Of a stretch of DNA of 64,000 bases, positions 51,887-59,879 are shown piece after piece. Positions within the stretch are counted from its first letter, which is position 1, and every line of letters begins with the position of its first letter. The DNA is taken from the NCBI GenBank assembly GCA_003144015.1, contig QFWS01000004.1, positions 300,622-364,621 on the forward strand, read 5' to 3'. The notes under the pieces were generated by a model that did no database searches, was not told where the DNA came from, and was given only the letters and a program-made list of their open reading frames with translations. Position numbers and translations under genes: made by a program. Source of the DNA: Flavobacteriaceae bacterium LYZ1037. GTDB taxonomy: Bacteria > Bacteroidota > Bacteroidia > Flavobacteriales > Flavobacteriaceae.

Positions 51887-53089
51887 TTAAAAGTGAATGT
51901 CAAATTGAAGCCTATACGCTAAACGACTATTAAAGTTATCTGTATCTACATAAGTAACATCTGATTGTACTTTTAATTTATGTCCTACAATATATTTTGA
52001 AACTCCCAAGGTGTATTCATTTACCAAATCTTCTCCAGTAATTCCTTTATTTAAATCTACATTAGAATAACGACCTGCTATTTCCCAATTAGATTTAAAT
52101 AAATATCCTGCTTGTAGGTTTATGGCGGTTCCTACCTGTACCACTTTACCAGTTGGTGTGCCATCTTTTTCCTTAGCAATTGGATCTTTGGCATCACGAT
52201 TAGCATATTCGCCCATAAAAGAAAAGCCTTTGTGTTTAAAAATAGCATCAACAAAAAACGTTGTAATATTCGTTTCGAAAAAACCGTCTTCAATTACCAT
52301 ATAAGACCCTTGATTGCTTCTAGTTTTTACAGCATTATTGTTAAAATCATAAGTGACTCCAATGGCAAGTTTTGGGGTTTTAGGTCTGTTTAAAGCGCCA
52401 CCTAAATAATCACCTTTACCTGGAAATAATCCTAATGGCAAGAATTCTAAGCGACTTGTGTATTGAAATCCACCAATATTTCCAGTAGTGACGTTTCTTC
52501 CCTCTCCTTGAGAAATAGCTAAAGCTTCTCTAATCACAAAGGTGTCTGTTAGATTAAAATGGTGTCTAATTTGAATCCCTAAATCCCTATCTATATTAAA
52601 ACCCGCATTCAAAATAGAACGATCAACAAATTGTAAGTTTCCAGAAGAGATAACTCGTTCTCTATTGCCTGGTAGTTTGGCTTGACCAAACCATAATTCG
52701 AAATTTTCGTAGAAATTCCACTTCATAACAGCATCAAGAATAAATCTTGGGGTGTTACTTGTGTAGATGGATGAACCGGCCATGTCTCTATTTGATAAAC
52801 CAAGTTCTATTTTGTATTTTAGTTTTGGAGTTAAAGCGTAACCATCAAATTTTAACCTGGCCCTTCTAACTAAAAAAGCTGATTCTCCATGTATGAAATC
52901 ACCATGGTTGTTTTCCCAACTTGCTAATGCTAGAAATTGCATTCTTGCACCAACTTTCATTGACCAAGTACTGTCTTTTCCAACTAGATTAAAAATGCCT
53001 TTTCCAAATGAAGGAGATTCAATTTCTTGAGCTTTCGAATGACTTATTACACTTAATACAAGTATAATAAGAATAGCTTTAAATTTCAT
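51887..53089 (-). CDS. OprO/OprP-type phosphate-selective porin
   Basis: 400 residues. A signal peptide (MKFKAILIILVLSVISHSKAQ) is followed by a 16-strand-type beta-barrel with alternating aromatic/polar strands (FLVRRARLKFDGYALTPKLKYKIELGLSN, WNFYENFELWFGQAKLPG) and a C-terminal strand ending RLQFDIHF, the typical outer-membrane end. The family takes up phosphate or polyphosphate. It lies 69 bp upstream of the PiT gene on the same strand, matching an outer-to-inner membrane phosphate route. Confidence 0.9.
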   Translation of the reverse strand: MKFKAILIILVLSVISHSKAQEIESPSFGKGIFNLVGKDSTWSMKVGARMQFLALASWENNHGDFIHGESAFLVRRARLKFDGYALTPKLKYKIELGLSNRDMAGSSIYTSNTPRFILDAVMKWNFYENFELWFGQAKLPGNRERVISSGNLQFVDRSILNAGFNIDRDLGIQIRHHFNLTDTFVIREALAISQGEGRNVTTGNIGGFQYTSRLEFLPLGLFPGKGDYLGGALNRPKTPKLAIGVTYDFNNNAVKTRSNQGSYMVIEDGFFETNITTFFVDAIFKHKGFSFMGEYANRDAKDPIAKEKDGTPTGKVVQVGTAINLQAGYLFKSNWEIAGRYSNVDLNKGITGEDLVNEYTLGVSKYIVGHKLKVQSDVTYVDTDNFNSRLAYRLQFDIHF

Positions 53090-53112
53090 AAAGAGTTTTT
53101 AGTTTTTGTCGC

Positions 53113-53147
53113 TGCAAAGAACCAACTCTAATGTTAAATTAATGTTT
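53113..53147 (-). promoter_or_regulatory. Pho-box-like repeat and -7 element of the porin gene
   Basis: Minus strand: AAACATT-AATT-TAACATT, then 11 bp, then TTTGCA (53113-53118). It matches the lipoprotein promoter in spacing and shares TTCTTTGCA with it. The transcription start would be near 53109, giving a short leader of about 20 nt. Confidence 0.65.
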
Positions 53148-53173
53148 CCTAAAGATTAAATCTAATTTATAAT

Positions 53174-53202
53174 AAAAAAGGCTGCTTCGGCCAAAAGCAG
53201 CC
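53174..53202 (-). terminator. Terminator of a candidate short transcript upstream of the porin gene
   Basis: Minus strand: GGCTGCTT-TTGGCCG-AAGCAGCC followed by TTTTTTATT. It has a GC-rich 8-bp stem and a T run, so it is a good intrinsic terminator reading leftwards. No annotated gene ends here; it lies about 85 bp upstream of the porin start. Confidence 0.7.
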
Positions 53203-53310
53203 ATAGAATTCATTATAATATAGTCGACAAAAACTAATAAATTATATGAAATTACTAATTGATTGTCTTAAGACAAAACAAATATCTTTATTTGCCTCCA
53301 TATTTTTGTA
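53174..53310 (-). ncRNA. Candidate small RNA or leader peptide RNA upstream of the porin
   Basis: A possible minus-strand transcript ending at the terminator 53174-53202. It carries TTAGTTTTTGTCG (minus strand, 53237-53225), perfectly complementary to the porin mRNA leader at 53111-53099, about 10 nt before its start codon. It also holds a 19-codon frame (53301-53242, MEANKDICFVLRQS...) and a 14-bp palindrome TTGTCTTAAGACAA (53263-53276). No promoter is clearly visible, so the 5' end is a guess. Confidence 0.35.
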
Positions 53311-53380
53311 ACCTAAATATTAAGTAATTGCTAAATTATAAAAACATATAATATCCTAATAATCAGAAGATTGAAAGCTT

Positions 53381-53431
53381 AATGTTAATTTAATGTTACG
53401 TGAATGTTGTTTTAATGTTATGAAATTGTTA
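53381..53431 (+). promoter_or_regulatory. Five-unit Pho-box-like array before the MORN gene
   Basis: AATGTTA-like 7-mers start at 53381, 53392, 53403, 53414 and 53425 (AATGTTA, AATGTTA, AATGTTG, AATGTTA, ATTGTTA), each separated by exactly 4 bp, giving a strict 11-bp period. The last unit overlaps the -7 element of the MORN promoter. The first 19 bp match the porin array (53129-53147) at 17 positions. Confidence 0.65.
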
Positions 53432-53437
53432 TATTTG
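53407..53437 (+). promoter_or_regulatory. Bacteroidota-type promoter of the MORN-repeat gene
   Basis: TTG (53407-53409), 20 bp, TATATTTG (53430-53437), 29 bp before the ATG. It lies inside the repeat array, so a bound regulator would directly affect polymerase. Confidence 0.6.
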
Positions 53438-53466
53438 ATTTGTAATAAATTAATACCCGAATAATT

Positions 53467-53823
53467 ATGAAAAGAGTTATAGTATTTTTTGCCTTTTTAA
53501 TGACAGTGGGTTCTTTTGCACAAGAACAAATTAGTCCTAAAGCTGAAAAAATAGGAGATAAAATAGAGGTTACATATTTTTATGAAAATGGTGCTGTTAA
53601 GCAACAAGGGTTTTTTAATCAATCAGGGAAGTTACACGGAACTTGGACCAGTTATGATATAAATGGAGAGAAGCTTGCTGTAGGTAATTATGACAATGGG
53701 AGAAAAGTTGGTAAATGGTTTTTTTGGTCGGATGATACTTTGAAAGAGGTTGATTTTGTAGATTATAAAATTGCAACAGTAAATGAATGGAAGAGTGATT
53801 CTAAACTAGCAATAAGAAATTAA
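53467..53823 (+). CDS. Secreted MORN-repeat protein, 118 residues
   Basis: The signal peptide MKRVIVFFAFLMTVGSFAQ is followed by MORN_2-type repeats: VTYFYENGAVKQQGFFN, GKLHGTWTSYDINGEKLAVGNY and NGRKVGKWFFWSDDTLKEVDF. Such proteins are common and mostly uncharacterised in Bacteroidota. Its promoter is embedded in the strongest Pho-box-like array of the window, so it may be a phosphate-starvation protein (inference). A bidirectional terminator follows. Confidence 0.8.
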   Translation: MKRVIVFFAFLMTVGSFAQEQISPKAEKIGDKIEVTYFYENGAVKQQGFFNQSGKLHGTWTSYDINGEKLAVGNYDNGRKVGKWFFWSDDTLKEVDFVDYKIATVNEWKSDSKLAIRN

Positions 53824-53841
53824 GCATTAGTTTGACTTAAC

Positions 53842-53877
53842 AAAAAAGCCCTCTCAATAATTTGAGAGGGCTTTTTT
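53842..53877. terminator. Bidirectional terminator between the MORN and TonB-receptor genes
   Basis: Perfect 15-bp stem AAAAAAGCCCTCTCA / TGAGAGGGCTTTTTT with a 6-nt loop. T runs on both strands serve the two converging genes. Confidence 0.92.
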
Positions 53878-53899
53878 GATGTTTAAAGCTAAGCTTTTA

Positions 53900-56764
53900 T
53901 TAAAAGGAATAGCTATATCCTAAAGAAAATTCTGTTCCAGGTTTTCTTTGCGAATAAATTAAATCCGTTGCATTATAAGATTCATATAGGCTTTCTCTGT
54001 CATCACCAAGTATGTTATTGATTTTTAAGTCTATTGATGATTTTTTGTTTTCGCCAAACTTTTTATTTAGAGTAAAATTTAGACTATGAAATGCTTGGCT
54101 ATAAACATCAGGTATAATACCAGTTCCAACAACTTCTAAAGCCTTGCCTTGAACATTATAAAATAATCCAACTTGAAAGTCATCATTATCATAATCAAAA
54201 CCTGCATTAATTAAGAATGGAGACTGGCCTTGTAATTCTCTTTTTCTATCGATACTTTCTCCTTCTCTGGCTGCAAGAACTCTTCTGTTATATTCACTAT
54301 CAGACATTGTTAATTCAGAATAAATATAAGAAGCATTAATGTTTAATCTCAAATTCCCTAAGCTATTAGTTAAAAACCCAAAGTTTTGTCTAAACTCAAT
54401 TTCACCTCCAACTACAGTCGCATCTCCTAAATTTGAAACTGTTAATTGAAGAGGAGAAGAAGGGAAGAAGACTGTTTCAAGTGGGTCATTAAATCCTTTA
54501 TAAAATCCACTTACAGCAAACATTTGACCTTTTTCTCTAAATAACTCATATCTAACATCGAAATTGTTAATATATGTTGGTTTAACAGGTTCATATATAA
54601 CAGAACCATTCTGATCAAAAATCCCAAAACCATTACCAATAAAAGTTCTATTAGTAATTGGATCAAAAATTTGAACTCGTGAAGATTCTTTAAAAGAAGG
54701 TCTTGCAGTTGTTCTTGAATAGGAAGCTCTTAAATTAGATTTATCGGATAGAGAATATATAACGTTAGCCGATGGAAAGAAATCGAAATTGTCAATGGTA
54801 TTTACGTCATCATAAATTAAACCTTGTGCAGTTTGACCTGAGTAATACAATTGATATAATTCAGTTCTTAATCCTAAAACGGTTTTAAGTTTTTCACTTA
54901 AATTAAATTCGTTTGAAATATATGTAGAATATACAAACTGTTCCCCTTCATATGCGTTCGAAGCGTTAAATGTCTGATTGTTTGCTGTTGAAATTAAATA
55001 GGTGCCTTGGTTGCTTTCTGGTGTCCATAAATTTTGATCAATTAATAATAAATTTGTGTCTCCATTTGGAACAACTAAATTTGTGGCACTCATAAAAAAC
55101 TCATCAATACTAAAATCTCTAAATTTATAAATATAACCACCTCCTATTTGGAATTTTGCTGGTTTTCCAAACAGCTTATATTTTTTATCAAAATCAGCTT
55201 TAAACACCCAGTTTTCTTCTAATAAATTTCTCCAAATTCTAGTTGGGTTAGTAGTTGTACTAGGGTTTATTACATACTCGTTCTCTTGTGTAACTAATAA
55301 TGGCGTTATTCTATGGTCTTTGTCTTCTACTTTTGAAAAGGAAGGAGATAAGGTCCAATCGAAATCCCATCCTGAATTTACACCTAATTTATGATTTCCA
55401 CTTAAATTGAAATTTGTAATAGACCTTTCAGTATATAAAAGGGCATCCTTAACCACATTTTCATAAGCACCACCAGCATTATCTTGGGATAATTCCTGAT
55501 CATAAAAACCGGCAGAAGACTCTCCATTCTGTATATGCAACAAAGTAAATTTATATTTAGATAAATCGGTTTTGTAGGTTAATCCTCCAAGTGCACTTAT
55601 TAATATTTCATTTATACCTTCATCACCAACAGTATAGAGTGAATAACGGGGTTGGTAATCGTTTTTGTCAGCGTCTTTAATAGCTCCACCATCAATTCTG
55701 CCTTCATAAAATTTTGTATTATTTTTATAAGATGCAGATGCTAAATAGCCTATTTTATTACCGTTATTAAGTTCAAATTGGTTGCCTGCAGTAGCTCCTA
55801 TATTAAAATTAGGGTTACTTGTAGCCTTATCTGCTTTTAGTTGTTCTTGAAATCTATTTGTTAAACTAGTTAGCAAAATTTTATTTTCAAAAGTTCCGGG
55901 AATTGGCTGGTATCTGTTTATAGGTCTATTTCTAGTGCCATCGTCATATCCCCAAAAATCTGTATTACCACCTTTATAAGTTAAAAAATTATTATTGAAG
56001 TGCATGCTTGGATTATAACCAAAACCTAAAGAAAGACTATATTCTGCTTTTGTTGGAAAATCTTTTGTAACAACATCTACTATTCCTCCGGTAAAATCAG
56101 CTGGTTGGTCTGCTGCTGCAGATTTAATAACTAATACATTATCGATAATGTTTGTAGGAAATACATCCATTGGAATGGTGTTTCTATCTGGGTCTAATCC
56201 AGGAATATCGACTCCGTTTAATATGGATTTAGTGTAACGGTCACCTAGCCCTCTAACATATACGTATTTATCGCCTTGAACTGAAACGCCTGGGACGCTT
56301 TTAATAGCACTTGCAATATTGCTTGCTCCCGTTTTTTTTATGCTTTGAGCTGAAAGTCCATCTAAAACAACAACAGATTTGCGCTGAATATTTAATATCG
56401 CATTCTCAGTATTCCTTTTTGTACTAGTAGTAATTATTATTTCATCTAATGAATTTGTGGTTAGAGTTAGATCTAAAATAACGACTTCATTAGCATGTAT
56501 AACAACGTCGCTTACTTCTTTGGTTTCATATCCTACATAAGAGAATACAATTGTATAGTTACCAGGCTCTAATTCAAGTTCATACTTGCCATCAAAATCT
56601 GTTGTTGTTCCAGTTGTAGTTCCTTTTACTATAACATTGGCAAAAGGAAGGGGGTCAACAAATTCTCCGTCAATTAAAGTACCTGCTAATTTTCCGGTTT
56701 GTGAGTAACCAAACAAAGTAATAAACAACAAAGATAGCGTGAATAATATTTTGTTTTTTTTCAT
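53900..56764 (-). CDS. TonB-dependent outer-membrane receptor with carboxypeptidase-regulatory-like domain
   Basis: 954 residues. Signal peptide (MKKNKILFTLSLLFITLFGYSQ), then a CarboxypepD_reg-like Ig domain (about 25-110, ANVIVKGTTTGTTTDFDGKY), a plug domain (about 120-235, with SIKSVPGVSVQGDKYVYVRGL-type text) and a 22-strand barrel ending FSLGYSYSF. It is not of the SusC type, since no SusD gene is adjacent. The gene upstream encodes a lipoprotein with a Pho-box-like promoter, separated by a terminator (56857-56897). The substrate is unknown; a phosphorus compound is a reasonable guess from context only. Confidence 0.92.
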   Translation of the reverse strand: MKKNKILFTLSLLFITLFGYSQTGKLAGTLIDGEFVDPLPFANVIVKGTTTGTTTDFDGKYELELEPGNYTIVFSYVGYETKEVSDVVIHANEVVILDLTLTTNSLDEIIITTSTKRNTENAILNIQRKSVVVLDGLSAQSIKKTGASNIASAIKSVPGVSVQGDKYVYVRGLGDRYTKSILNGVDIPGLDPDRNTIPMDVFPTNIIDNVLVIKSAAADQPADFTGGIVDVVTKDFPTKAEYSLSLGFGYNPSMHFNNNFLTYKGGNTDFWGYDDGTRNRPINRYQPIPGTFENKILLTSLTNRFQEQLKADKATSNPNFNIGATAGNQFELNNGNKIGYLASASYKNNTKFYEGRIDGGAIKDADKNDYQPRYSLYTVGDEGINEILISALGGLTYKTDLSKYKFTLLHIQNGESSAGFYDQELSQDNAGGAYENVVKDALLYTERSITNFNLSGNHKLGVNSGWDFDWTLSPSFSKVEDKDHRITPLLVTQENEYVINPSTTTNPTRIWRNLLEENWVFKADFDKKYKLFGKPAKFQIGGGYIYKFRDFSIDEFFMSATNLVVPNGDTNLLLIDQNLWTPESNQGTYLISTANNQTFNASNAYEGEQFVYSTYISNEFNLSEKLKTVLGLRTELYQLYYSGQTAQGLIYDDVNTIDNFDFFPSANVIYSLSDKSNLRASYSRTTARPSFKESSRVQIFDPITNRTFIGNGFGIFDQNGSVIYEPVKPTYINNFDVRYELFREKGQMFAVSGFYKGFNDPLETVFFPSSPLQLTVSNLGDATVVGGEIEFRQNFGFLTNSLGNLRLNINASYIYSELTMSDSEYNRRVLAAREGESIDRKRELQGQSPFLINAGFDYDNDDFQVGLFYNVQGKALEVVGTGIIPDVYSQAFHSLNFTLNKKFGENKKSSIDLKINNILGDDRESLYESYNATDLIYSQRKPGTEFSLGYSYSF

Positions 56765-56856
56765 CTGAGCTTTTTTGTTATTTCTTAACTTCCAGGGTTT
56801 GCTATAAAAACAAGTGTGTATATTTCTATAGTTTTTCCTAATTTTTAAGAAAGATT

Positions 56857-56897
56857 AAAAAAAGCACTAAAGCTAGATAAGATAAGCTTTAGTGCTT
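56857..56897 (-). terminator. Terminator between the lipoprotein and TonB-receptor genes
   Basis: Stem AAGCACTAAAGCT / AGCTTTAGTGCTT (56862-56874 and 56885-56897) with a 10-nt loop and T run on the minus strand. It lies 16 bp past the lipoprotein stop. Partial read-through could set a lipoprotein-to-receptor ratio. Confidence 0.85.
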
Positions 56898-56912
56898 CAT
56901 AAAGATTTTGTT

Positions 56913-58187
56913 TTAGAAGTCTAAAGCTCCTAGTTCGCTAGCGTAAGTCCAGCCTAAAGTAGATGTGTTGGCTCCTACAGTTTGACTGCCAAAATTAACG
57001 GCTGTTGCTTCTGAACCATATCCAGGTGTTGGAGTTGTTCCTGAAGCTGTATTGTTGAAAACGTCTAATACGTCTGTTACTCCAGTTGGTAAAACAATTT
57101 CCCAATTAGAGAAAGTTAATATATCATTATTGTAGTTAGCAGCAACACCATCATTATCTAATTCAATATCAGAACTATCTTTAAAGTTAAATGCAAAAAT
57201 GTTATTTGTGGCTCCCATTGCATTACTTCTATAATCAGCATATTCACCACCAGCAGTAATTGCATTACCTTTCATAGTTACATTTTGAAGAGTAAAAGAC
57301 CCTACAGCAGATCCTTCAGGGCCATCTATTTCGAAAGCGTGATCTGAGCTATCTCCCAATATAACTACAGCATTATCTATAGTTCCAGAATAAGCTTGGT
57401 CAATATCAAGAGCATCATCTCCTTGAGCCCAAACTAATAAATTAGAAGCATCAACGGTTCCTCCAAAGAACTCAACACCATCATCCACATTCGCAACTAT
57501 TTCAATGTTATCTATAAAGGTTCCACGTCCAACTCCACCAAGAGTTAAACCATTAATTTCATTTCCATCACCAATAAGTGTACCTCCATGTCTAATAGAT
57601 ATATATTGAAGTCTTCCTGAGTTGTCTTCAGGGTCATTACCACCATATAGTCCAAAAGTGTCATCAGCAGGAATACCTTCTATTTGAGTTTCTTCAACAT
57701 CACCAGAAAGTGAACATGGCGCATAACCCATTATTAATAATCCTCCCCAAAGCCCACGATTGTTTTCATCTAAATTAGTTCCAGAAGTTTCTCCACAAGT
57801 AATATTGTCACTTTCAGATGTAAAAATAATGGGTTGATCTGGAGTACCTTCGGCCATAATTTTGCCACCTCTGGCAACTATTAATGCAGACGATAATGAA
57901 CCTTGACCAGCTCTACCTTTTATAATGGTACCTGGTTCTATTGTAAGTGTTACTCCGTCTTGAACAACAACCTTTCTGTCAAGTATGTATATGTTTTCAT
58001 TAGTCCATGTTTCGTTAAGTGCAATACCACCTGCCTTTGTGATGGTTGGACAAGTTTCAGTGCCTCCACCGCCATTTTCATTATAAATAGTAGTTTCTTC
58101 TATAACAATTGGGGTGTCATCATCTTTAAAACAACCAGTAAGAGTTATTGATAATAGGCCGATAAAGGCTAAAGTTAATTTTTTCAT
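56913..58187 (-). CDS. Beta-helix lipoprotein paired with the TonB-dependent receptor
   Basis: 424 residues. Lipoprotein signal with lipobox LTGC (Cys19), followed by an acidic linker and a Gly-rich spacer, then a right-handed beta-helix-like domain: repeats such as VVQDGVTLTIEPGTIIKGRAG, ALIVARGGKIMAEGTPDQPIIF, LQYISIRHGGTLIGDG and VDDGVEFFGGTVDASNLL. Database entries of this kind are sometimes mislabelled multidrug transporter; nothing here supports transport. It is probably surface- or periplasm-facing and outer-membrane anchored, and may capture substrate for the adjacent receptor. A Pho-box-like promoter lies upstream. Confidence 0.75.
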   Translation of the reverse strand: MKKLTLAFIGLLSITLTGCFKDDDTPIVIEETTIYNENGGGGTETCPTITKAGGIALNETWTNENIYILDRKVVVQDGVTLTIEPGTIIKGRAGQGSLSSALIVARGGKIMAEGTPDQPIIFTSESDNITCGETSGTNLDENNRGLWGGLLIMGYAPCSLSGDVEETQIEGIPADDTFGLYGGNDPEDNSGRLQYISIRHGGTLIGDGNEINGLTLGGVGRGTFIDNIEIVANVDDGVEFFGGTVDASNLLVWAQGDDALDIDQAYSGTIDNAVVILGDSSDHAFEIDGPEGSAVGSFTLQNVTMKGNAITAGGEYADYRSNAMGATNNIFAFNFKDSSDIELDNDGVAANYNNDILTFSNWEIVLPTGVTDVLDVFNNTASGTTPTPGYGSEATAVNFGSQTVGANTSTLGWTYASELGALDF

Positions 58188-58228
58188 TTTTTCAGTTTTA
58201 ATATGAGTTTATCTTGATAAAAATCTTA

Positions 58229-58263
58229 TGCAAAGAAACTGTAACAATGTAAAGCCGTTGTTA
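58229..58263 (-). promoter_or_regulatory. Pho-box-like repeat and -7 element of the lipoprotein gene
   Basis: Minus strand: TAACAAC-GGCT-TTACATT, then 11 bp, then TTTGCA (58229-58234). Spacing and the TTCTTTGCA core match the porin promoter. Further AATGTT/AACATT words lie at 58301-58361 without a clean 11-bp period. Confidence 0.5.
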
Positions 58264-58371
58264 TTGCTGGATTAAGACTTCGTAATAAAACGGTTACTTA
58301 AATGTTATGAAGTTTACATAACCTTCTGTTTATGGAAATGTTTTCTTAACATTGAAACATTTAAAATTGTT

Positions 58372-58379
58372 TATATCTG
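58372..58379 (+). promoter_or_regulatory. Candidate -7 element of dgt
   Basis: TATATCTG, preceded 17 bp upstream by TTG at 58352-58354, 61 bp before the dgt start. It is one mismatch from TAnnTTTG. A second candidate, TATCTTGC, lies closer but lacks a -33 TTG. Confidence 0.4.
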
Positions 58380-58440
58380 ATTTGTGAAAAGGACAGATAA
58401 AATGTGAAAAAATGTATCTTGCAACAGATAAATAGAAACT

Positions 58441-59784
58441 ATGAATTGGGAACAATTACTCTCTTTAAAGCGTTTTGGAGATACAAATAAACGCTTAAGA
58501 AAAGAACAGGACGAAACCAGATTAGGGTTTGAAGTTGATTATGATAGGATTATTTTTTCTTCAGAATTTAGAAGTCTTCAAGATAAAACTCAAGTGATTC
58601 CATTATCTCAAACAGATTTTGTTCACACAAGACTTACCCATAGTTTGGAAGTTAGTGTTGTAGGTCGAACATTAGGTAGAAAAGTTGGTGCCAAATTAAT
58701 AGAGAAATATCCCCATTTACAAACCATTCATGGTTACCAAGCCAATGATTTTGGTGCTATTGTAGCAGCAGCAGCTTTGGCACATGATATTGGTAATCCA
58801 CCTTTCGGACATTCTGGAGAGAAAGCCATAGGGGAGTTTTTTAAATCTGGAAAAGGCAAACAGTTTCAAAGCTCATTAACAGAAAAGGAATTTCAGGATT
58901 TATGCGATTTTGAAGGAAATGCCAATGGGTTTAAAATTGTAACAGAAAGTAGGGTTGGAAGAGAAGGGGGATTGCGTTTAAGTTATGCCACACTTGGAGC
59001 TTTTACAAAGTACCCAAAAGAATCATTACCAAAAAAACCAACACACCATATTGCAGATAAGAAATATGGTTTTTTTCAAAGTGAAAAAAACTTGTTTAAA
59101 GATGTTGCAAACGAATTAGGTTTACTCAAAAGAGGAGATAAAAATTGTGTAAGTTATTCTAGACATCCACTTACTTATTTGGTAGAAGCAGCAGACGACA
59201 TTTGTTATACGATTATAGATTTTGAAGATGGTATTAACTTAGGGCTTATTCAAGAAGAATATGCTTTAGAGTATTTAATTAATTTAGTTAGACATTCTAT
59301 TAATTCTAAAAAGTATAATCAGCTTTCAACAACGCAAGATCGCGTAAGTTATTTAAGAGCTTTAGCTATAAATACATTAATCAATGAAGCTGTTGAGGTT
59401 TTTTTAAACAAAGAAGAAGCCATATTAAACGATACGTTTACTTGCGCTTTATTAGAAAAAAGTAAATACGAAGCCCAAATAGATGATATTATTAAGTTAA
59501 GTATTAAAAACGTTTATCAATCTAAGGAAGTTATTGATAAAGAAATAGTAGGTTTCGAAGTTATAAGTACCTTATTAGAAAGATATTCATCAGCCATTAT
59601 TAACTCTTCTAATCAATTAGCTTCTCATTACGATAAACTTATCTTAAAAAGTTTACCAAAACTAAACCCAAATGAAAATCAAAGCATGTATTACAAATTA
59701 CTAGGTGTTTGTCATTATGTGTCATTACTTTCAGATAGTCAAGCGATATTAAAATATAAAAACATTAAAGGGATTTCTTTATAA
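58441..59784 (+). CDS. dgt: Deoxyguanosinetriphosphate triphosphohydrolase (dNTPase)
   Basis: 447 residues. An HD-domain enzyme: HTRLTHSLEVSVVGRT gives the first His, LAHDIGNPPFGHSGE the HD pair and nearby ligands, and EAADDICYTIIDFEDG the final Asp. The N-terminal RLRKEQDETRLGFEVDYDRIIFSSEFRSLQDKTQV is typical of dGTPases. It cleaves dNTPs to nucleosides and triphosphate, balancing the nucleotide pool made by NrdAB. It is a single gene, divergent from the lipoprotein gene. Confidence 0.93.
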   Translation: MNWEQLLSLKRFGDTNKRLRKEQDETRLGFEVDYDRIIFSSEFRSLQDKTQVIPLSQTDFVHTRLTHSLEVSVVGRTLGRKVGAKLIEKYPHLQTIHGYQANDFGAIVAAAALAHDIGNPPFGHSGEKAIGEFFKSGKGKQFQSSLTEKEFQDLCDFEGNANGFKIVTESRVGREGGLRLSYATLGAFTKYPKESLPKKPTHHIADKKYGFFQSEKNLFKDVANELGLLKRGDKNCVSYSRHPLTYLVEAADDICYTIIDFEDGINLGLIQEEYALEYLINLVRHSINSKKYNQLSTTQDRVSYLRALAINTLINEAVEVFLNKEEAILNDTFTCALLEKSKYEAQIDDIIKLSIKNVYQSKEVIDKEIVGFEVISTLLERYSSAIINSSNQLASHYDKLILKSLPKLNPNENQSMYYKLLGVCHYVSLLSDSQAILKYKNIKGISL

Positions 59785-59794
59785 AAACATGAAG

Positions 59795-59850
59795 AATATT
59801 GCATTTTGTCGGATAAATATTGCGTTTTAACGATTTAATATGTATATTTA
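59795..59850 (+). promoter_or_regulatory. Promoter region of the 43-codon gene with two 21-bp-spaced repeats
   Basis: TTG (59820-59822), 20 bp, TATATTTA (59843-59850). Overlapping and upstream of it, AATATTGCATTTT (59795-59807) and AATATTGCGTTTT (59816-59828) form a direct repeat with a 21-bp period, as expected for a dimeric regulator on one face of the helix. Confidence 0.5.
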
Positions 59851-59879
59851 CCAAACCAAAACTCTAAATCTAACTTAAA

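Noticed and set aside
56765..56912. Pho-box-like repeats directly before the TonB-dependent receptor gene
   Set aside because: Searched the gap on both strands; no 11-bp-spaced TAACATT units and no TTTGCA in register, so its phosphate control would have to come from read-through.
58291..58320. Extra repeat units CGGTTA-ATGTTA-TTTACA in the dgt/lipoprotein gap
   Set aside because: The 11-bp spacing is present but only the middle unit matches well; too weak to call as an array apart from the unit pair at 58246-58263.
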